From Akkermansiaceae bacterium (GTDB taxonomy: Bacteria; Verrucomicrobiota; Verrucomicrobiia; Verrucomicrobiales; Akkermansiaceae), in assembly GCA_017798145.1 (NCBI GenBank), contig CP059069.1, positions 248,001-312,000 of the forward strand: DNA of 64,000 nucleotides, written 5' to 3'. Position numbers and translations under genes: made by a program. Positions 33,955-41,922 of the stretch are shown here, one piece after another (position 1 is the stretch's first letter; the number at the start of each line of letters is the position of its first letter). Below the pieces are notes generated by a model. That model was not told where the DNA came from and ran no database searches. It saw only the letters and a program-made list of their open reading frames with translations.

Positions 33955-34659
33955 ATGAAAGCATTGATCGCACTAGCGGCCGCTCTGGTCGTTGCCTCCG
34001 CAATGTCCTCACAAGGACAAACACTCACTTGGAACCTGGGCGGCTCTGCCGGATATGGTTCCTCCAATGGAAACTCCCTCTCTTTCACCCAGAGCGGCGT
34101 CAAGGTTACAGCCTCGGCATGGAGTTACACCAAGGGTTCCTCAAACAACGCGCTCGAAAGCGCCAAGCTCGGCCAATGGAGTCCGGGTCTTGGGGTTGTA
34201 AACCGTGAGGAGAATAACTCCAGCCCATGGCACCAGGTTGATAACTACCTTCAGAACGACTATATCCTTTTCGTCTTCGATCATCTTGTAACCGTGCAAT
34301 CGGTCAAAATCACACCTTCCCCCGGGCCATACGACCAGGATGTTTCCTACTGGGTGGGTAACATTGCCAACAGCAATCTCGATGGCGTGAGTTACTCCGG
34401 CCTTGCCGCTCTCGGTTTCCTCCCTGAGAAGGTAGTGTCAGGAAATTCCTCCAGCTCATCCAAGATCGTTGGAATCGATTCTCCTTCCAGCGGAATCAAC
34501 GCAATCCTCTTCGGCCCGGAGCGGGGCCTTGAAACGGACAGTACATTCATCGACGCCTTCAAGGTCGGAAATATCACGGCGAAAGTCGTCCCTGAGCCTT
34601 CCGCAGCCCTTCTTTTTGTCATCAGCTCACTGGGTTTCTGCCTCCGCCGCCGCCGCTAG
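33955..34659 (+). CDS. PEP-CTERM sorting-domain exported protein
   Basis: 234 residues from ATG 33955, with a signal peptide (MKALIALAAALVVASAMSSQG). The C-terminus has the sorting signal: VVPEPSAALLFVISSLGFC followed by LRRRR, i.e. PEP motif, hydrophobic helix and arginine tail, to be recognised by an exosortase-type system. The middle is Ser-, Asn- and Gly-rich beta-type sequence without a known catalytic motif. It is a single-gene unit with an AT-rich upstream region, a C-rich leader and a strong terminator. No exosortase gene is in the window. Confidence 0.9.
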   Translation: MKALIALAAALVVASAMSSQGQTLTWNLGGSAGYGSSNGNSLSFTQSGVKVTASAWSYTKGSSNNALESAKLGQWSPGLGVVNREENNSSPWHQVDNYLQNDYILFVFDHLVTVQSVKITPSPGPYDQDVSYWVGNIANSNLDGVSYSGLAALGFLPEKVVSGNSSSSSKIVGIDSPSSGINAILFGPERGLETDSTFIDAFKVGNITAKVVPEPSAALLFVISSLGFCLRRRR

Positions 34660-34689
34660 GCACATCGGTCTTTTTCGTGGAATTGTTTT

Positions 34690-34719
34690 CCCGCGCCCCC
34701 TTGGGGCGCGGGTTTTTTT
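34690..34719 (+). terminator. Rho-independent terminator of the PEP-CTERM gene
   Basis: A perfect 10 bp stem CCCGCGCCCC / GGGGCGCGGG with a 3-base loop, followed by seven T. Confidence 0.9.
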
Positions 34720-34788
34720 GTGCCGGAATCCGGAAGCCGGGGCTTGATTCGTTAAGTTTTCCGAAATACCTTCCATGTGAGTTTGTCC

Positions 34789-35712
34789 ATGAGCCGCACG
34801 AAGATAAAGGCCAGCACGAGGAATCAGCAGAACAGGAAGAGGGTGCGTCCGCAGGGCGTGCCCGCATTCCTTTCGTCAGTGAAGAAGCGCAGCCACGAGG
34901 AGAACAAGCGCCGCCTGCGTCGGCGCAGCGGCAAGGATTTCCTCGCCTCCGTCGGCATCGATGAAATCCACTGCGAGGAATCCCAACCGGGGCTCCGCAC
35001 CCATTTCCTGCGCTTCCTTCTCGCCTGCATCCTGCTGCCGGTCTGCTGGGTGACGACCTGGACTTTCCTCATCCGCTTCTCCCACACAACCGTGGAGCAG
35101 GGATTCTGGCAGGCCTCGCAGTTCTGGTATTTCGCGGTGGGCGCGCTGGTGATGCTAGGTTGGTTCTGGTCACGGATCTGGCAGCCGGCCTTCCTGTATT
35201 GCTACGTCTTCGGCCACGAGGTCACCCACGCCGCATTCGTGAAATGCTTCGGCGGCAGGGTGCTCGACATGGACTGGGGCACGCAGGGTGGTTATGTGAC
35301 CACCGACAAGACCAACTGGGTTATCGCCCTCTCCCCGTATTTCGTTCCGTTCTGGAGCGTGATCGCGGTGATCGCCTATGTGACGGCGAGCCTCCTCTAC
35401 GAGATCACGCCGCTGGGCAACATGGTTTTCTACGGAGTGATCGGAGCCACGTGGTCATTTCACCTGACTTGGACGCTCTGGATGATCCCGAGGGATCAGC
35501 CGGACCTCAAGGACAACGGCACCTTCCTTTCGCTTGTCCTCATCTACTTCGGGAATCTCATCGTCCTCATCGGGCTGCTCTGCCTTGCCGCGCCTTCGCC
35601 CGTGGAAAGTTTGCGGGATTTCGCATACTCATGGCTCAGCACAGCCGCGACATGGGCTGATGCCGCGCTGCGCTGGATCCAGGATCTCGCGGAAAACGCC
35701 GCCCGCAGCTGA
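34789..35712 (+). CDS. Integral membrane protein with HExxH motif (M50-like)
   Basis: 307 residues from ATG 34789; ATG 34777 is an alternative. A basic, polar N-terminal region of about 75 residues is followed by roughly six membrane segments. The third region reads YVFGHEVTHAAFVKCFGG, a HExxH zinc-protease motif inside a membrane helix as in site-2 proteases, and later ALSPYFVPFWSVIAV occupies the place of the conserved NxxPxxxxDG segment but lacks the Asp-Gly. So it may be a zinc peptidase-like protein that is catalytically uncertain. Its function is unknown. It precedes the cysteine desulfurase by 51 bases. Confidence 0.75.
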   Translation: MSRTKIKASTRNQQNRKRVRPQGVPAFLSSVKKRSHEENKRRLRRRSGKDFLASVGIDEIHCEESQPGLRTHFLRFLLACILLPVCWVTTWTFLIRFSHTTVEQGFWQASQFWYFAVGALVMLGWFWSRIWQPAFLYCYVFGHEVTHAAFVKCFGGRVLDMDWGTQGGYVTTDKTNWVIALSPYFVPFWSVIAVIAYVTASLLYEITPLGNMVFYGVIGATWSFHLTWTLWMIPRDQPDLKDNGTFLSLVLIYFGNLIVLIGLLCLAAPSPVESLRDFAYSWLSTAATWADAALRWIQDLAENAARS

Positions 35713-35763
35713 GAGGCGGGATTCGCAATTGTCTTCGGGCCGGAACGGTAGAAGTATCAGGCC

Positions 35764-36924
35764 GTGATCGATCTCGATGCAAACGCGACCACGGCCATGC
35801 TTCCCGAAGTTCTGGACGCGATGCTGCCTTGGCTTTCCGGGAACCATGCAAATCCATCCGGAAGCTACCGTGCCGCGAAGCTTGCCCGGGCCGCCATCGA
35901 CACGGCGCGCGGGCACGTCGCAGCTCTCATCGGGGCGGATGCCGGGGAAATCGCATTCACCGGCTCAGGCACCGAGAGTGTCAACACCGCCCTGCATTCC
36001 CTCGACAATCTGGCGGGCCATGGCAAGGCCGCCGTGTCAGCCATCGAGCACAGCGCGGTGCTGCGCCATGTGGAAAAGCAGGGCAGGGGAGTCCACCTGC
36101 TTCCTGTCGGTGTTGGCGGGAGGGTCGATCCGGATTCGCTGCGCACGGCGTGCGCCGGGCTGGCCTATCTCTCCATCATGTCCGCAAACAACGAGACCGG
36201 AGTCATCCAGCCGCTCGGAGAGTTGTCGTCCATCGCGCGCGGACTAGGCCTTCCGATCCATACGGATGCGATCCAGGCGATCGGCAAAATCCCTTTCGAT
36301 GTCCGCACCACAGCCGTTGACATGCTCTCCCTCTCCGCACACAAGTTCCACGGGCCGAAGGGGATCGGTGCCCTTTACATCCGGAATGGCCTGGATTTTT
36401 CACCCCTGCTCCTCGGTGGGGGGCAGGAAAACGGACGCCGCAGCGGCACCGAGAATGTGGCGGCCATCGTTGCCATGGGCGAGGCGGCGCGCCTGGCGAC
36501 CCTGGGTCTGGGAGATGGCATCTCTGAACGGATCCGCGGCATGAGGGATTCCTTTGAAAATGAAATCCTTGCAGCCGTCACCGGAGTGACTCTGAACGGC
36601 GATCCGCAAAACCGCCTTCCCAACACCTCTCACATTTCCTTCGAAGGCTGCGACGCGGCGGGTCTGCTCATCCTACTTGATGAGGCCGGGGTGGCCTGCT
36701 CAGCCGGCTCCGCCTGCATGACAGGAAAACAGAAACCATCCCACGTCCAGCTAGCCATGGGCATCCCGGAGCAGCGGGCGAAAACCAGCCTGCGTTTTTC
36801 GTTTTCCCGCCTGAACACCGCGGAAGAGTCCGCCGCCGCCGCCGCGAAAGTCATAGCTGCAGTCGGAAAGCTCCGCCGCGTCCAGGGAAACGGGATCGGA
36901 CCGGTGGCGGTGTATTCCGGGTGA
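35764..36924 (+). CDS. Cysteine desulfurase (NifS/IscS-like, class V aminotransferase fold)
   Basis: 386 residues starting with GTG at 35764 (IDLDANATTAMLPEVLDAM). It uses PLP to take sulfur from cysteine. The PLP lysine is in LSLSAHKFHGPKGIGALYI, the substrate pocket has HTDAIQAIGKIPFDV, and the catalytic cysteine is in CSAGSACMTGKQKPSHV. The layout is that of NifS-type group I enzymes. It stands apart from a suf or isc operon; SufE encoded at 31270 could be its acceptor. Confidence 0.93.
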   Translation: MIDLDANATTAMLPEVLDAMLPWLSGNHANPSGSYRAAKLARAAIDTARGHVAALIGADAGEIAFTGSGTESVNTALHSLDNLAGHGKAAVSAIEHSAVLRHVEKQGRGVHLLPVGVGGRVDPDSLRTACAGLAYLSIMSANNETGVIQPLGELSSIARGLGLPIHTDAIQAIGKIPFDVRTTAVDMLSLSAHKFHGPKGIGALYIRNGLDFSPLLLGGGQENGRRSGTENVAAIVAMGEAARLATLGLGDGISERIRGMRDSFENEILAAVTGVTLNGDPQNRLPNTSHISFEGCDAAGLLILLDEAGVACSAGSACMTGKQKPSHVQLAMGIPEQRAKTSLRFSFSRLNTAEESAAAAAKVIAAVGKLRRVQGNGIGPVAVYSG

Positions 36925-37064
36925 TAAGGATTTTCGTAATATCACCGGAAACGAAGTGACTAGGAATCTGTTTACAAGATTCCCCCCTTTTGGGTACACA
37001 CAGGGCGCTACCTCAGCCGAGTTCCGGACACCCTCTTGGAATCACCCCCCACGCAGAGCTTGCC

Positions 37065-37679
37065 ATGTCACCCACACCACCCACCCTTAATCCGTCCCAG
37101 ACGGTGGAGCGCATCCGCGAGATCATCGTCGGCCGCCATTTGGAGCGTCTCGAAGGCCGCATATCCCGCCTCGAGTCCGCCCCTTCCGTCATGCCACGCT
37201 CGGTGAATCCCGAGCAGTTCGAAGACAGGCTGCTTGTGACCGAAGCCCGTGTCGAAGCCCTGCAGGATCATGTCCATCGCATTGAGAACAGCCGCGGCGA
37301 CCTTGAGGCGACCGCCGCCATGCAGCGCCAGGAAGCGCAGCGGCTTGCATTCCAGATTCAGGAAATCGCCCGTGAAAAGTCCGCCGCCACCACCCTTCCG
37401 GCGGTGGAGAACCTTGAGCGGAAGCTCGGAGCTTGGCTCGTTGAGTGGCAGAAATCCATCAACGCCCGCCTCGAAAGCCACGACCGCCAGCTTGCCGAGG
37501 GCCTGCGTGCGGAACTCGCCGCGATCAAGGACGGCTTCGAAAGGCGTTTTTCCGAGCTTGAGGCCAAGTCTGGGTGCCTGGGCTCTGTCGAGGAAAGATT
37601 CGCAAGGATCGCCGCCGCCGCCCGCGCGCTAGCCGAAAGCGCAGCTTCCTTTTCAAATCCCATCCCGCCCAAGGCATGA
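37065..37679 (+). CDS. Coiled-coil protein
   Basis: 204 residues from ATG 37065. There is no signal peptide. Heptad-rich helices fill most of the chain: VERIREIIVGRHLERLEGRISRLES, FEDRLLVTEARVEALQDHVHRIENS, and a second stretch from about 115 to 190 (LERKLGAWLVEWQKSINARLESHDRQL, AAIKDGFERRFSELEA). It resembles scaffold proteins rather than an enzyme. The stop overlaps the start of the next gene (ATGA), so the two products probably work together. Confidence 0.75.
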   Translation: MSPTPPTLNPSQTVERIREIIVGRHLERLEGRISRLESAPSVMPRSVNPEQFEDRLLVTEARVEALQDHVHRIENSRGDLEATAAMQRQEAQRLAFQIQEIAREKSAATTLPAVENLERKLGAWLVEWQKSINARLESHDRQLAEGLRAELAAIKDGFERRFSELEAKSGCLGSVEERFARIAAAARALAESAASFSNPIPPKA

Positions 37680-38671
37680 GCGGCAGGCATTTCAGCCCCA
37701 TACCAAGTGCCGCCGCTCCCGGTGGCGACGGCGGATTCCAGAACATGCCGCAGTTCCGCTCCGCCCTGCCGGTTTCCTCGGACGAAGTGCCCAAAAGCTG
37801 GTTCCGCCCGCTCATGGTGCTTCCAGCCGTCCCCGCCGCCCGCGCCTACGCGGATCCATCATACACGCCGCCACTGGCGAAATCCATCGGGCATCTACCG
37901 GTCCAGCACTCCGCAGCCACTCCGCCCAAGCCGGTTCTCCTGCCGGAAATCGTCCTGCCCCCGGAAGCCCCGTCCGCCGACGATTACCCGTTCAAGGCCG
38001 CCCCGGACTACAGCGACGAGGATCTGACGGAAGCCTTCGCACCCATCGTGCAGGCCGCCGTCCGCCATGCCATCTATCAGAGCGAAGGCAGCAGGATGGA
38101 TGCCTTCCTTGAGCCAATGCTCCGCGCCACCGTCCGCCGCGCCCTTGCGGAATACAGCCCCGCCTCGCGCCCCTTCCAGGCTCCGGGCTTCATGGATCGA
38201 ACCGTCTGGAGGCTCCAGGCGCTTTTCTCCAGCCGCTCCTTCGAGGATGTGCTTTTCGAAAAAACCAACCGCTTCCAGGTCGAGGAGGTCTTCCTTTTCG
38301 ATTCGGAGACCCTCGCCTTGATCTCCTTCGCAAGCTGCGACCCCGCCCGACATTCCTCCGCCAAGCGCGTCGAGGGCGCGGCCCACAGGATCGCCATCCA
38401 GGTCCGCGATGACGCGGGCGCCATCCGCCGCTCCTTCGAGCAGGCGGACGGGCGCAACGTCATCGCCGAAGTCGGCAAGCACGTGCTGCTTGTCGCAATA
38501 GTCCGCGGCAAGCCCAACGAACTCATGCTCGCCGACCTAGGTTTTTCCCTGCACCGCATCGAGGATCATTTCCGAGAGCGCTTCGAGCAGGCCGGTTCCG
38601 CCCTCATGCACGCCCTCCAGCCCTTCCTTGAGGATTGTCTCCTCATACAGGCTCCGGCCAGCGCGGCCTGA
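37676..38671 (+). CDS. Hypothetical protein with roadblock-like C-terminal domain
   Basis: 331 residues from ATG 37676. The first ~120 residues are Pro- and Ala-rich and look disordered. A short helical segment (TEAFAPIVQAAVRHAIYQSEG, then MLRATVRRALAEYSP) follows. The last ~110 residues, FQVEEVFLFDSETLALISFASCDP to VLLVAIVRGKPNELMLADLGFSLHRIEDHF, resemble the alpha/beta domain that precedes OmpA domains in some cyanobacterial and PVC proteins. This match is from memory and uncertain. Coupled translation with the coiled-coil gene suggests one complex. Confidence 0.7.
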   Translation: MSGRHFSPIPSAAAPGGDGGFQNMPQFRSALPVSSDEVPKSWFRPLMVLPAVPAARAYADPSYTPPLAKSIGHLPVQHSAATPPKPVLLPEIVLPPEAPSADDYPFKAAPDYSDEDLTEAFAPIVQAAVRHAIYQSEGSRMDAFLEPMLRATVRRALAEYSPASRPFQAPGFMDRTVWRLQALFSSRSFEDVLFEKTNRFQVEEVFLFDSETLALISFASCDPARHSSAKRVEGAAHRIAIQVRDDAGAIRRSFEQADGRNVIAEVGKHVLLVAIVRGKPNELMLADLGFSLHRIEDHFRERFEQAGSALMHALQPFLEDCLLIQAPASAA

Positions 38672-38744
38672 TCTTTTTGCCTGCATGTTCCGCAATCATT
38701 CGGATGAAAGGGCAGTTGAGCGCTGCGCTGCGCAAGGATCCAGG

Positions 38745-38892
38745 GCTTTCTCAGAGACTTTCTGAAAAACGGTTCACACGCGGCTAACCTCCTAAGCTTC
38801 CGCTTTGCCATTGGGACACGGATCAAGCTCCGGGACTGGATCAACCAGCCGAACGTGCTTTCCACGACCCATCGTTTCTGAAAGAGCCGCAC
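38745..38892 (-). mobile_element. Remnant of an IS5-family transposase
   Basis: On the minus strand KRWVVESTFGWLIQSRSLIR matches the strongly conserved C-terminal block of IS5-type transposases (KRWVVERTFGWL.R.RRL). After this the frame degrades. No upstream DDE part or inverted repeats are visible, so this is a dead fragment between two genes. Confidence 0.6.
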
Positions 38893-38919
38893 TCGTTGCG
38901 GGATATTTCCTGAAACGAA

Positions 38920-39381
38920 TCAGGCAACTTCGACGACGAGGTTGATCTCCACGGAAACATCCAGCGGCAATGCCGCGACGCCAAGCGCGGTGCGGGAGTG
39001 CTTGCCGCGCTCGCCGAAGATTTCCACCAAAAGTTCGGACGCCCCGTTGATCACGGTGGGATGTCCCGTGAAGTCGGGTTCCGAGTTCACGAAGCCATTG
39101 AGGGTGACGATCTGCTTCACGTTGTCCAGCGAGCCGATCGCCTCCTTGATCACCGCCAGCCGGTTGAGGATGGCGATGCGGGATCCCTCGACCGCCTTCT
39201 CCACCGGGCAGGCGGAGGGGACTTTCCCGAGGATCTTGGCATCACCGTCGATGGGGAGACCGCCTGAGAGGAACAGGAGGTTTCCGGTGCGCACCCAGTT
39301 CACGTAGGCGGCGATGGGCTGGGGCACTTCCGGCAGTTTCAGTCCGAGCGATTCGATCTTGGCGAGGGTCTTGTCTTGCAT
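38920..39381 (-). CDS. RidA family (YjgF/YER057c/UK114) protein
   Basis: 153 residues, typical for the longer branch of the family. Blocks are YVNWVRTGNLLFLSGGLPIDG, VKQIVTLNGFVNSEPDFTGHPTVINGASELLVEIFGERGKHSRTALGVAALPLDVSVEINLVVEV. The Arg of SRTA is the residue that binds the substrate carboxylate in active RidA enamine/imine deaminases. These proteins remove reactive 2-aminoacrylate or act on related imines. It is divergent from the sugar dehydrogenase gene with 104 bases between them. Confidence 0.92.
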   Translation of the reverse strand: MQDKTLAKIESLGLKLPEVPQPIAAYVNWVRTGNLLFLSGGLPIDGDAKILGKVPSACPVEKAVEGSRIAILNRLAVIKEAIGSLDNVKQIVTLNGFVNSEPDFTGHPTVINGASELLVEIFGERGKHSRTALGVAALPLDVSVEINLVVEVA

Positions 39382-39485
39382 GTGCGGGAAAGGTGCGGAG
39401 CGAGGCGGAACGGGTCACGAAAAATCCGCCCTGCATTGAAATCCGTATCTTGCCTATGGGAAAAACGGGGATAGAATGCGAATGC

Positions 39486-40646
39486 ATGTATTCAGCAACA
39501 GCATTTTCCATCCTGCCCATCGCCCTTGCATCAAGCCTCCACGCGGGGATAGGAACCGAAGTGGTTTACAAAGGCCTCGAACGCCCGGTCTGGGCCGGTG
39601 CCCCCGCCTCCGTGAAAGGTAAGCTCTGGGTCATGGAGCAGGCCGGCACCGTCTGGATCATCGACCTGGCGACGGGGGAAAAATCCAAGGAGCCTTTCCT
39701 GGATATCAGGGACAAGGTCACGCGCAAGAGCAACGAACAGGGATTGCTTGGCCTGGCTTTCGCCCCGGATTTCGGGAAATCCGGCAGATACTACATCAAC
39801 TACAACGAGCTGGGCGGCGACTCGCGCATCGTGCGCTATGTCACCAAGGACGGTGCCACGACCGATCCGGAATCCGGCGAAATCATCCTCGAATACAAGC
39901 AGCCTTTCGGAAACCACAACGGCGGCTGGCTCGATTTCGGCCACGACGGATTCCTCTACATCGCTACCGGGGACGGCGGTGCGGCGAATGATCCGAAGAA
40001 CCTCGCCCAGGATCTAACCAGCCACCTGGGCAAGCTCCTGCGCCTCGATGTCTCCGGCGAGAAAGGCTACAAAGTGCCGAAGGACAATGCCTTCGCGGGG
40101 AAAAGAGGTGCCCTTCCAGAGATCCATGCCATCGGCCTGCGCAACCCATGGCGCTGCTCCTTTGATCGCCAGACCGGTGATTTCTGGATCGGCGATGTCG
40201 GCCAGAACCATTGGGAGGAAATCAACTTCGTGGAGAACGGCAAAGCGGGTGGCATGAACTTCGGATGGAGGCTCCGCGAGGGCGAGATCGAGACGCCCAA
40301 GAAGGAGGTGGGTGGGAAGAAACCCAATGCCAATGTCGAGCCGGTATATGTCTACAAGCACGGCAGCGGCCCGAGCGAAGGCCTCTCGGTGACGGGCGGC
40401 TACGTGTATCGCGGCTCCAAGGTTCCTGATCTGATAGGCCGCTACGTGTTCGCGGATTACCAGAATCCCCGGATTTGGTCGCTTGTCGAAAAGGATGGGA
40501 GCGTTTCCGGTTTCACCGATCACACCAGCGAACTTCAGCCTGAGGGCGGCCGCATCAACCTCATCTCCTCCTTCGGCGAGGACGCCGAGGGCGAGCTTTA
40601 CATCACCGATCTGAGCGGTCCGGTGTATCGGGTGGTGGAGAAGTGA
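39486..40646 (+). CDS. Secreted PQQ-dependent sugar dehydrogenase-like beta-propeller
   Basis: 386 residues from ATG 39486, which gives a signal peptide (MYSATAFSILPIALASSLHA); an upstream ATG at 39456 is in frame. The chain is a six-bladed propeller of the soluble glucose/aldose dehydrogenase and HHIP type: NEQGLLGLAFAPDF, FGNHNGGWLDFGHDGFLYIATGDGG, AIGLRNPWRCSFDRQTGDFWIGDVGQNHWEEINFVENGKAGGMNFGW, and GGYVYRGSKVPDLIGRYVFADY. The His in NHNGG is the expected catalytic base. It probably oxidises sugars in the periplasm; whether PQQ is bound is not shown. Confidence 0.88.
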   Translation: MYSATAFSILPIALASSLHAGIGTEVVYKGLERPVWAGAPASVKGKLWVMEQAGTVWIIDLATGEKSKEPFLDIRDKVTRKSNEQGLLGLAFAPDFGKSGRYYINYNELGGDSRIVRYVTKDGATTDPESGEIILEYKQPFGNHNGGWLDFGHDGFLYIATGDGGAANDPKNLAQDLTSHLGKLLRLDVSGEKGYKVPKDNAFAGKRGALPEIHAIGLRNPWRCSFDRQTGDFWIGDVGQNHWEEINFVENGKAGGMNFGWRLREGEIETPKKEVGGKKPNANVEPVYVYKHGSGPSEGLSVTGGYVYRGSKVPDLIGRYVFADYQNPRIWSLVEKDGSVSGFTDHTSELQPEGGRINLISSFGEDAEGELYITDLSGPVYRVVEK

Positions 40647-40653
40647 TTCAGCC

Positions 40654-41922
40654 CTATCCGCGTGTGCGGAGCGAGCGGGCCATGCCGAGCCATGATGCGC
40701 CTGCGCATAGCACGATCATGGTGGTGAAAAGATTCCCGGCACGGTGCTTCATCAGGCCGTTTTCCGGGTGAGCAATCACTTCCGCAGTGAGTCCTGCCCC
40801 GGCGATGAATATGGCGGCGGTGATCAGCGCAAAGACGGCGGTGCCTTTGCGGGATGGGTTGGTGAAAACCATGGATGCCGGGATCGCGGCGGCCAGCAGG
40901 GCGCAGCCGGCTGCGGCGAGCGGCATCATGGGCATGGTGAAGCCCACAAGGACGGAGCTTGTCCCACCGAAAAAAAGCGCGGCGATGGCCATCCCTTCGA
41001 TCTTTTCCATGCGATCCAGCGACATCCTCGCGACAGGATCCCGGAGCAGGAAAAAATTTGCGAGCCCGCTGCTCAGCCAGCTGCCGAAGACGAAAAGATA
41101 GTAGGCGAAGACCACAAGGACCACGAGCAGCGGATGGATGCCTGCGGCCAGGGTGCGCAGCACGCGGAAGCCGATGATGAGGGAAATGATGATCAGGGTG
41201 CGGTTGCTCTCGCTGAATTTCTGAAGGAAAAACGACCATTTCAGGAACAGCCGGAAAAAGGCGGAGCGTGCGCGGAACGATTCCTTGAGGCCTTCGCGGG
41301 CGTATCCCATCTCCGGATCGATGCGGAGCGACTCGCGGAATTTTTCCTCGGCTCCCTTGATGTCGCCGCGTTGGAGGGCCGCCCAGCCGGCGGTGGCGAA
41401 GGAGAAGGCGTTCTCCGGATCGCGGGCGAGGCGGCGGGAGGATTCCTCCTCGGATTCGTCGAGGCGGTTCTGCATGCGCAGGACGTGGGCGAGGAGGTTT
41501 GACCCCATCTCATCGTCCGGGTCGATCTCAAGCGCCTTGCGCGCGGCTTCCTCGGCATCCTTCCAGCGGGTGAGGTCGATGAGGGCGACGCATTTGGAAT
41601 TCCACGCGTAATCGGAATCCGGTTCCAGGGCGATGGCGGACTCGGCGAGAGCAAGGGCTTCCTTGGCCTTGTTCAGGTGGGTGAGGATGCGGGACTGGAG
41701 GGCGAGGGGAAAGGCGAGTCCTGGCAGCAGGCCGGTGGCGGAACGGGCATCGCCGAGGGCGAGCTTCATCTGGCCGGGGATCTCCATGCGGTTGAGCGCA
41801 AGCTCGATGAAGGCGGCGGGATCCTCCGGGTGGTGCGCGAGGTGGGACAAGAGGATGGCGACGGCTTCCTCATGGCGGCCGCGCTCACGCAGGAGCTGTG
41901 CGCGGGTGAATGCGGCGCTCAT
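40654..41922 (-). CDS. TPR protein with C-terminal membrane domain
   Basis: 422 residues. The first ~220 residues are TPR repeats (HEEAVAILLSHLAHHPEDPAAFIELALN, WKDAEEAARKALEIDPDDEMGSNLLAHVLRMQ, IKGAEEKFRESLRIDPEMGYAREGL). About five membrane helices follow from residue 240, then a short cytoplasmic tail. No enzyme motif is seen. The start overlaps the stop of the AAA+ gene by 4 bases (both read leftward), so the two proteins are likely partners. Confidence 0.82.
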   Translation of the reverse strand: MSAAFTRAQLLRERGRHEEAVAILLSHLAHHPEDPAAFIELALNRMEIPGQMKLALGDARSATGLLPGLAFPLALQSRILTHLNKAKEALALAESAIALEPDSDYAWNSKCVALIDLTRWKDAEEAARKALEIDPDDEMGSNLLAHVLRMQNRLDESEEESSRRLARDPENAFSFATAGWAALQRGDIKGAEEKFRESLRIDPEMGYAREGLKESFRARSAFFRLFLKWSFFLQKFSESNRTLIIISLIIGFRVLRTLAAGIHPLLVVLVVFAYYLFVFGSWLSSGLANFFLLRDPVARMSLDRMEKIEGMAIAALFFGGTSSVLVGFTMPMMPLAAAGCALLAAAIPASMVFTNPSRKGTAVFALITAAIFIAGAGLTAEVIAHPENGLMKHRAGNLFTTMIVLCAGASWLGMARSLRTRG

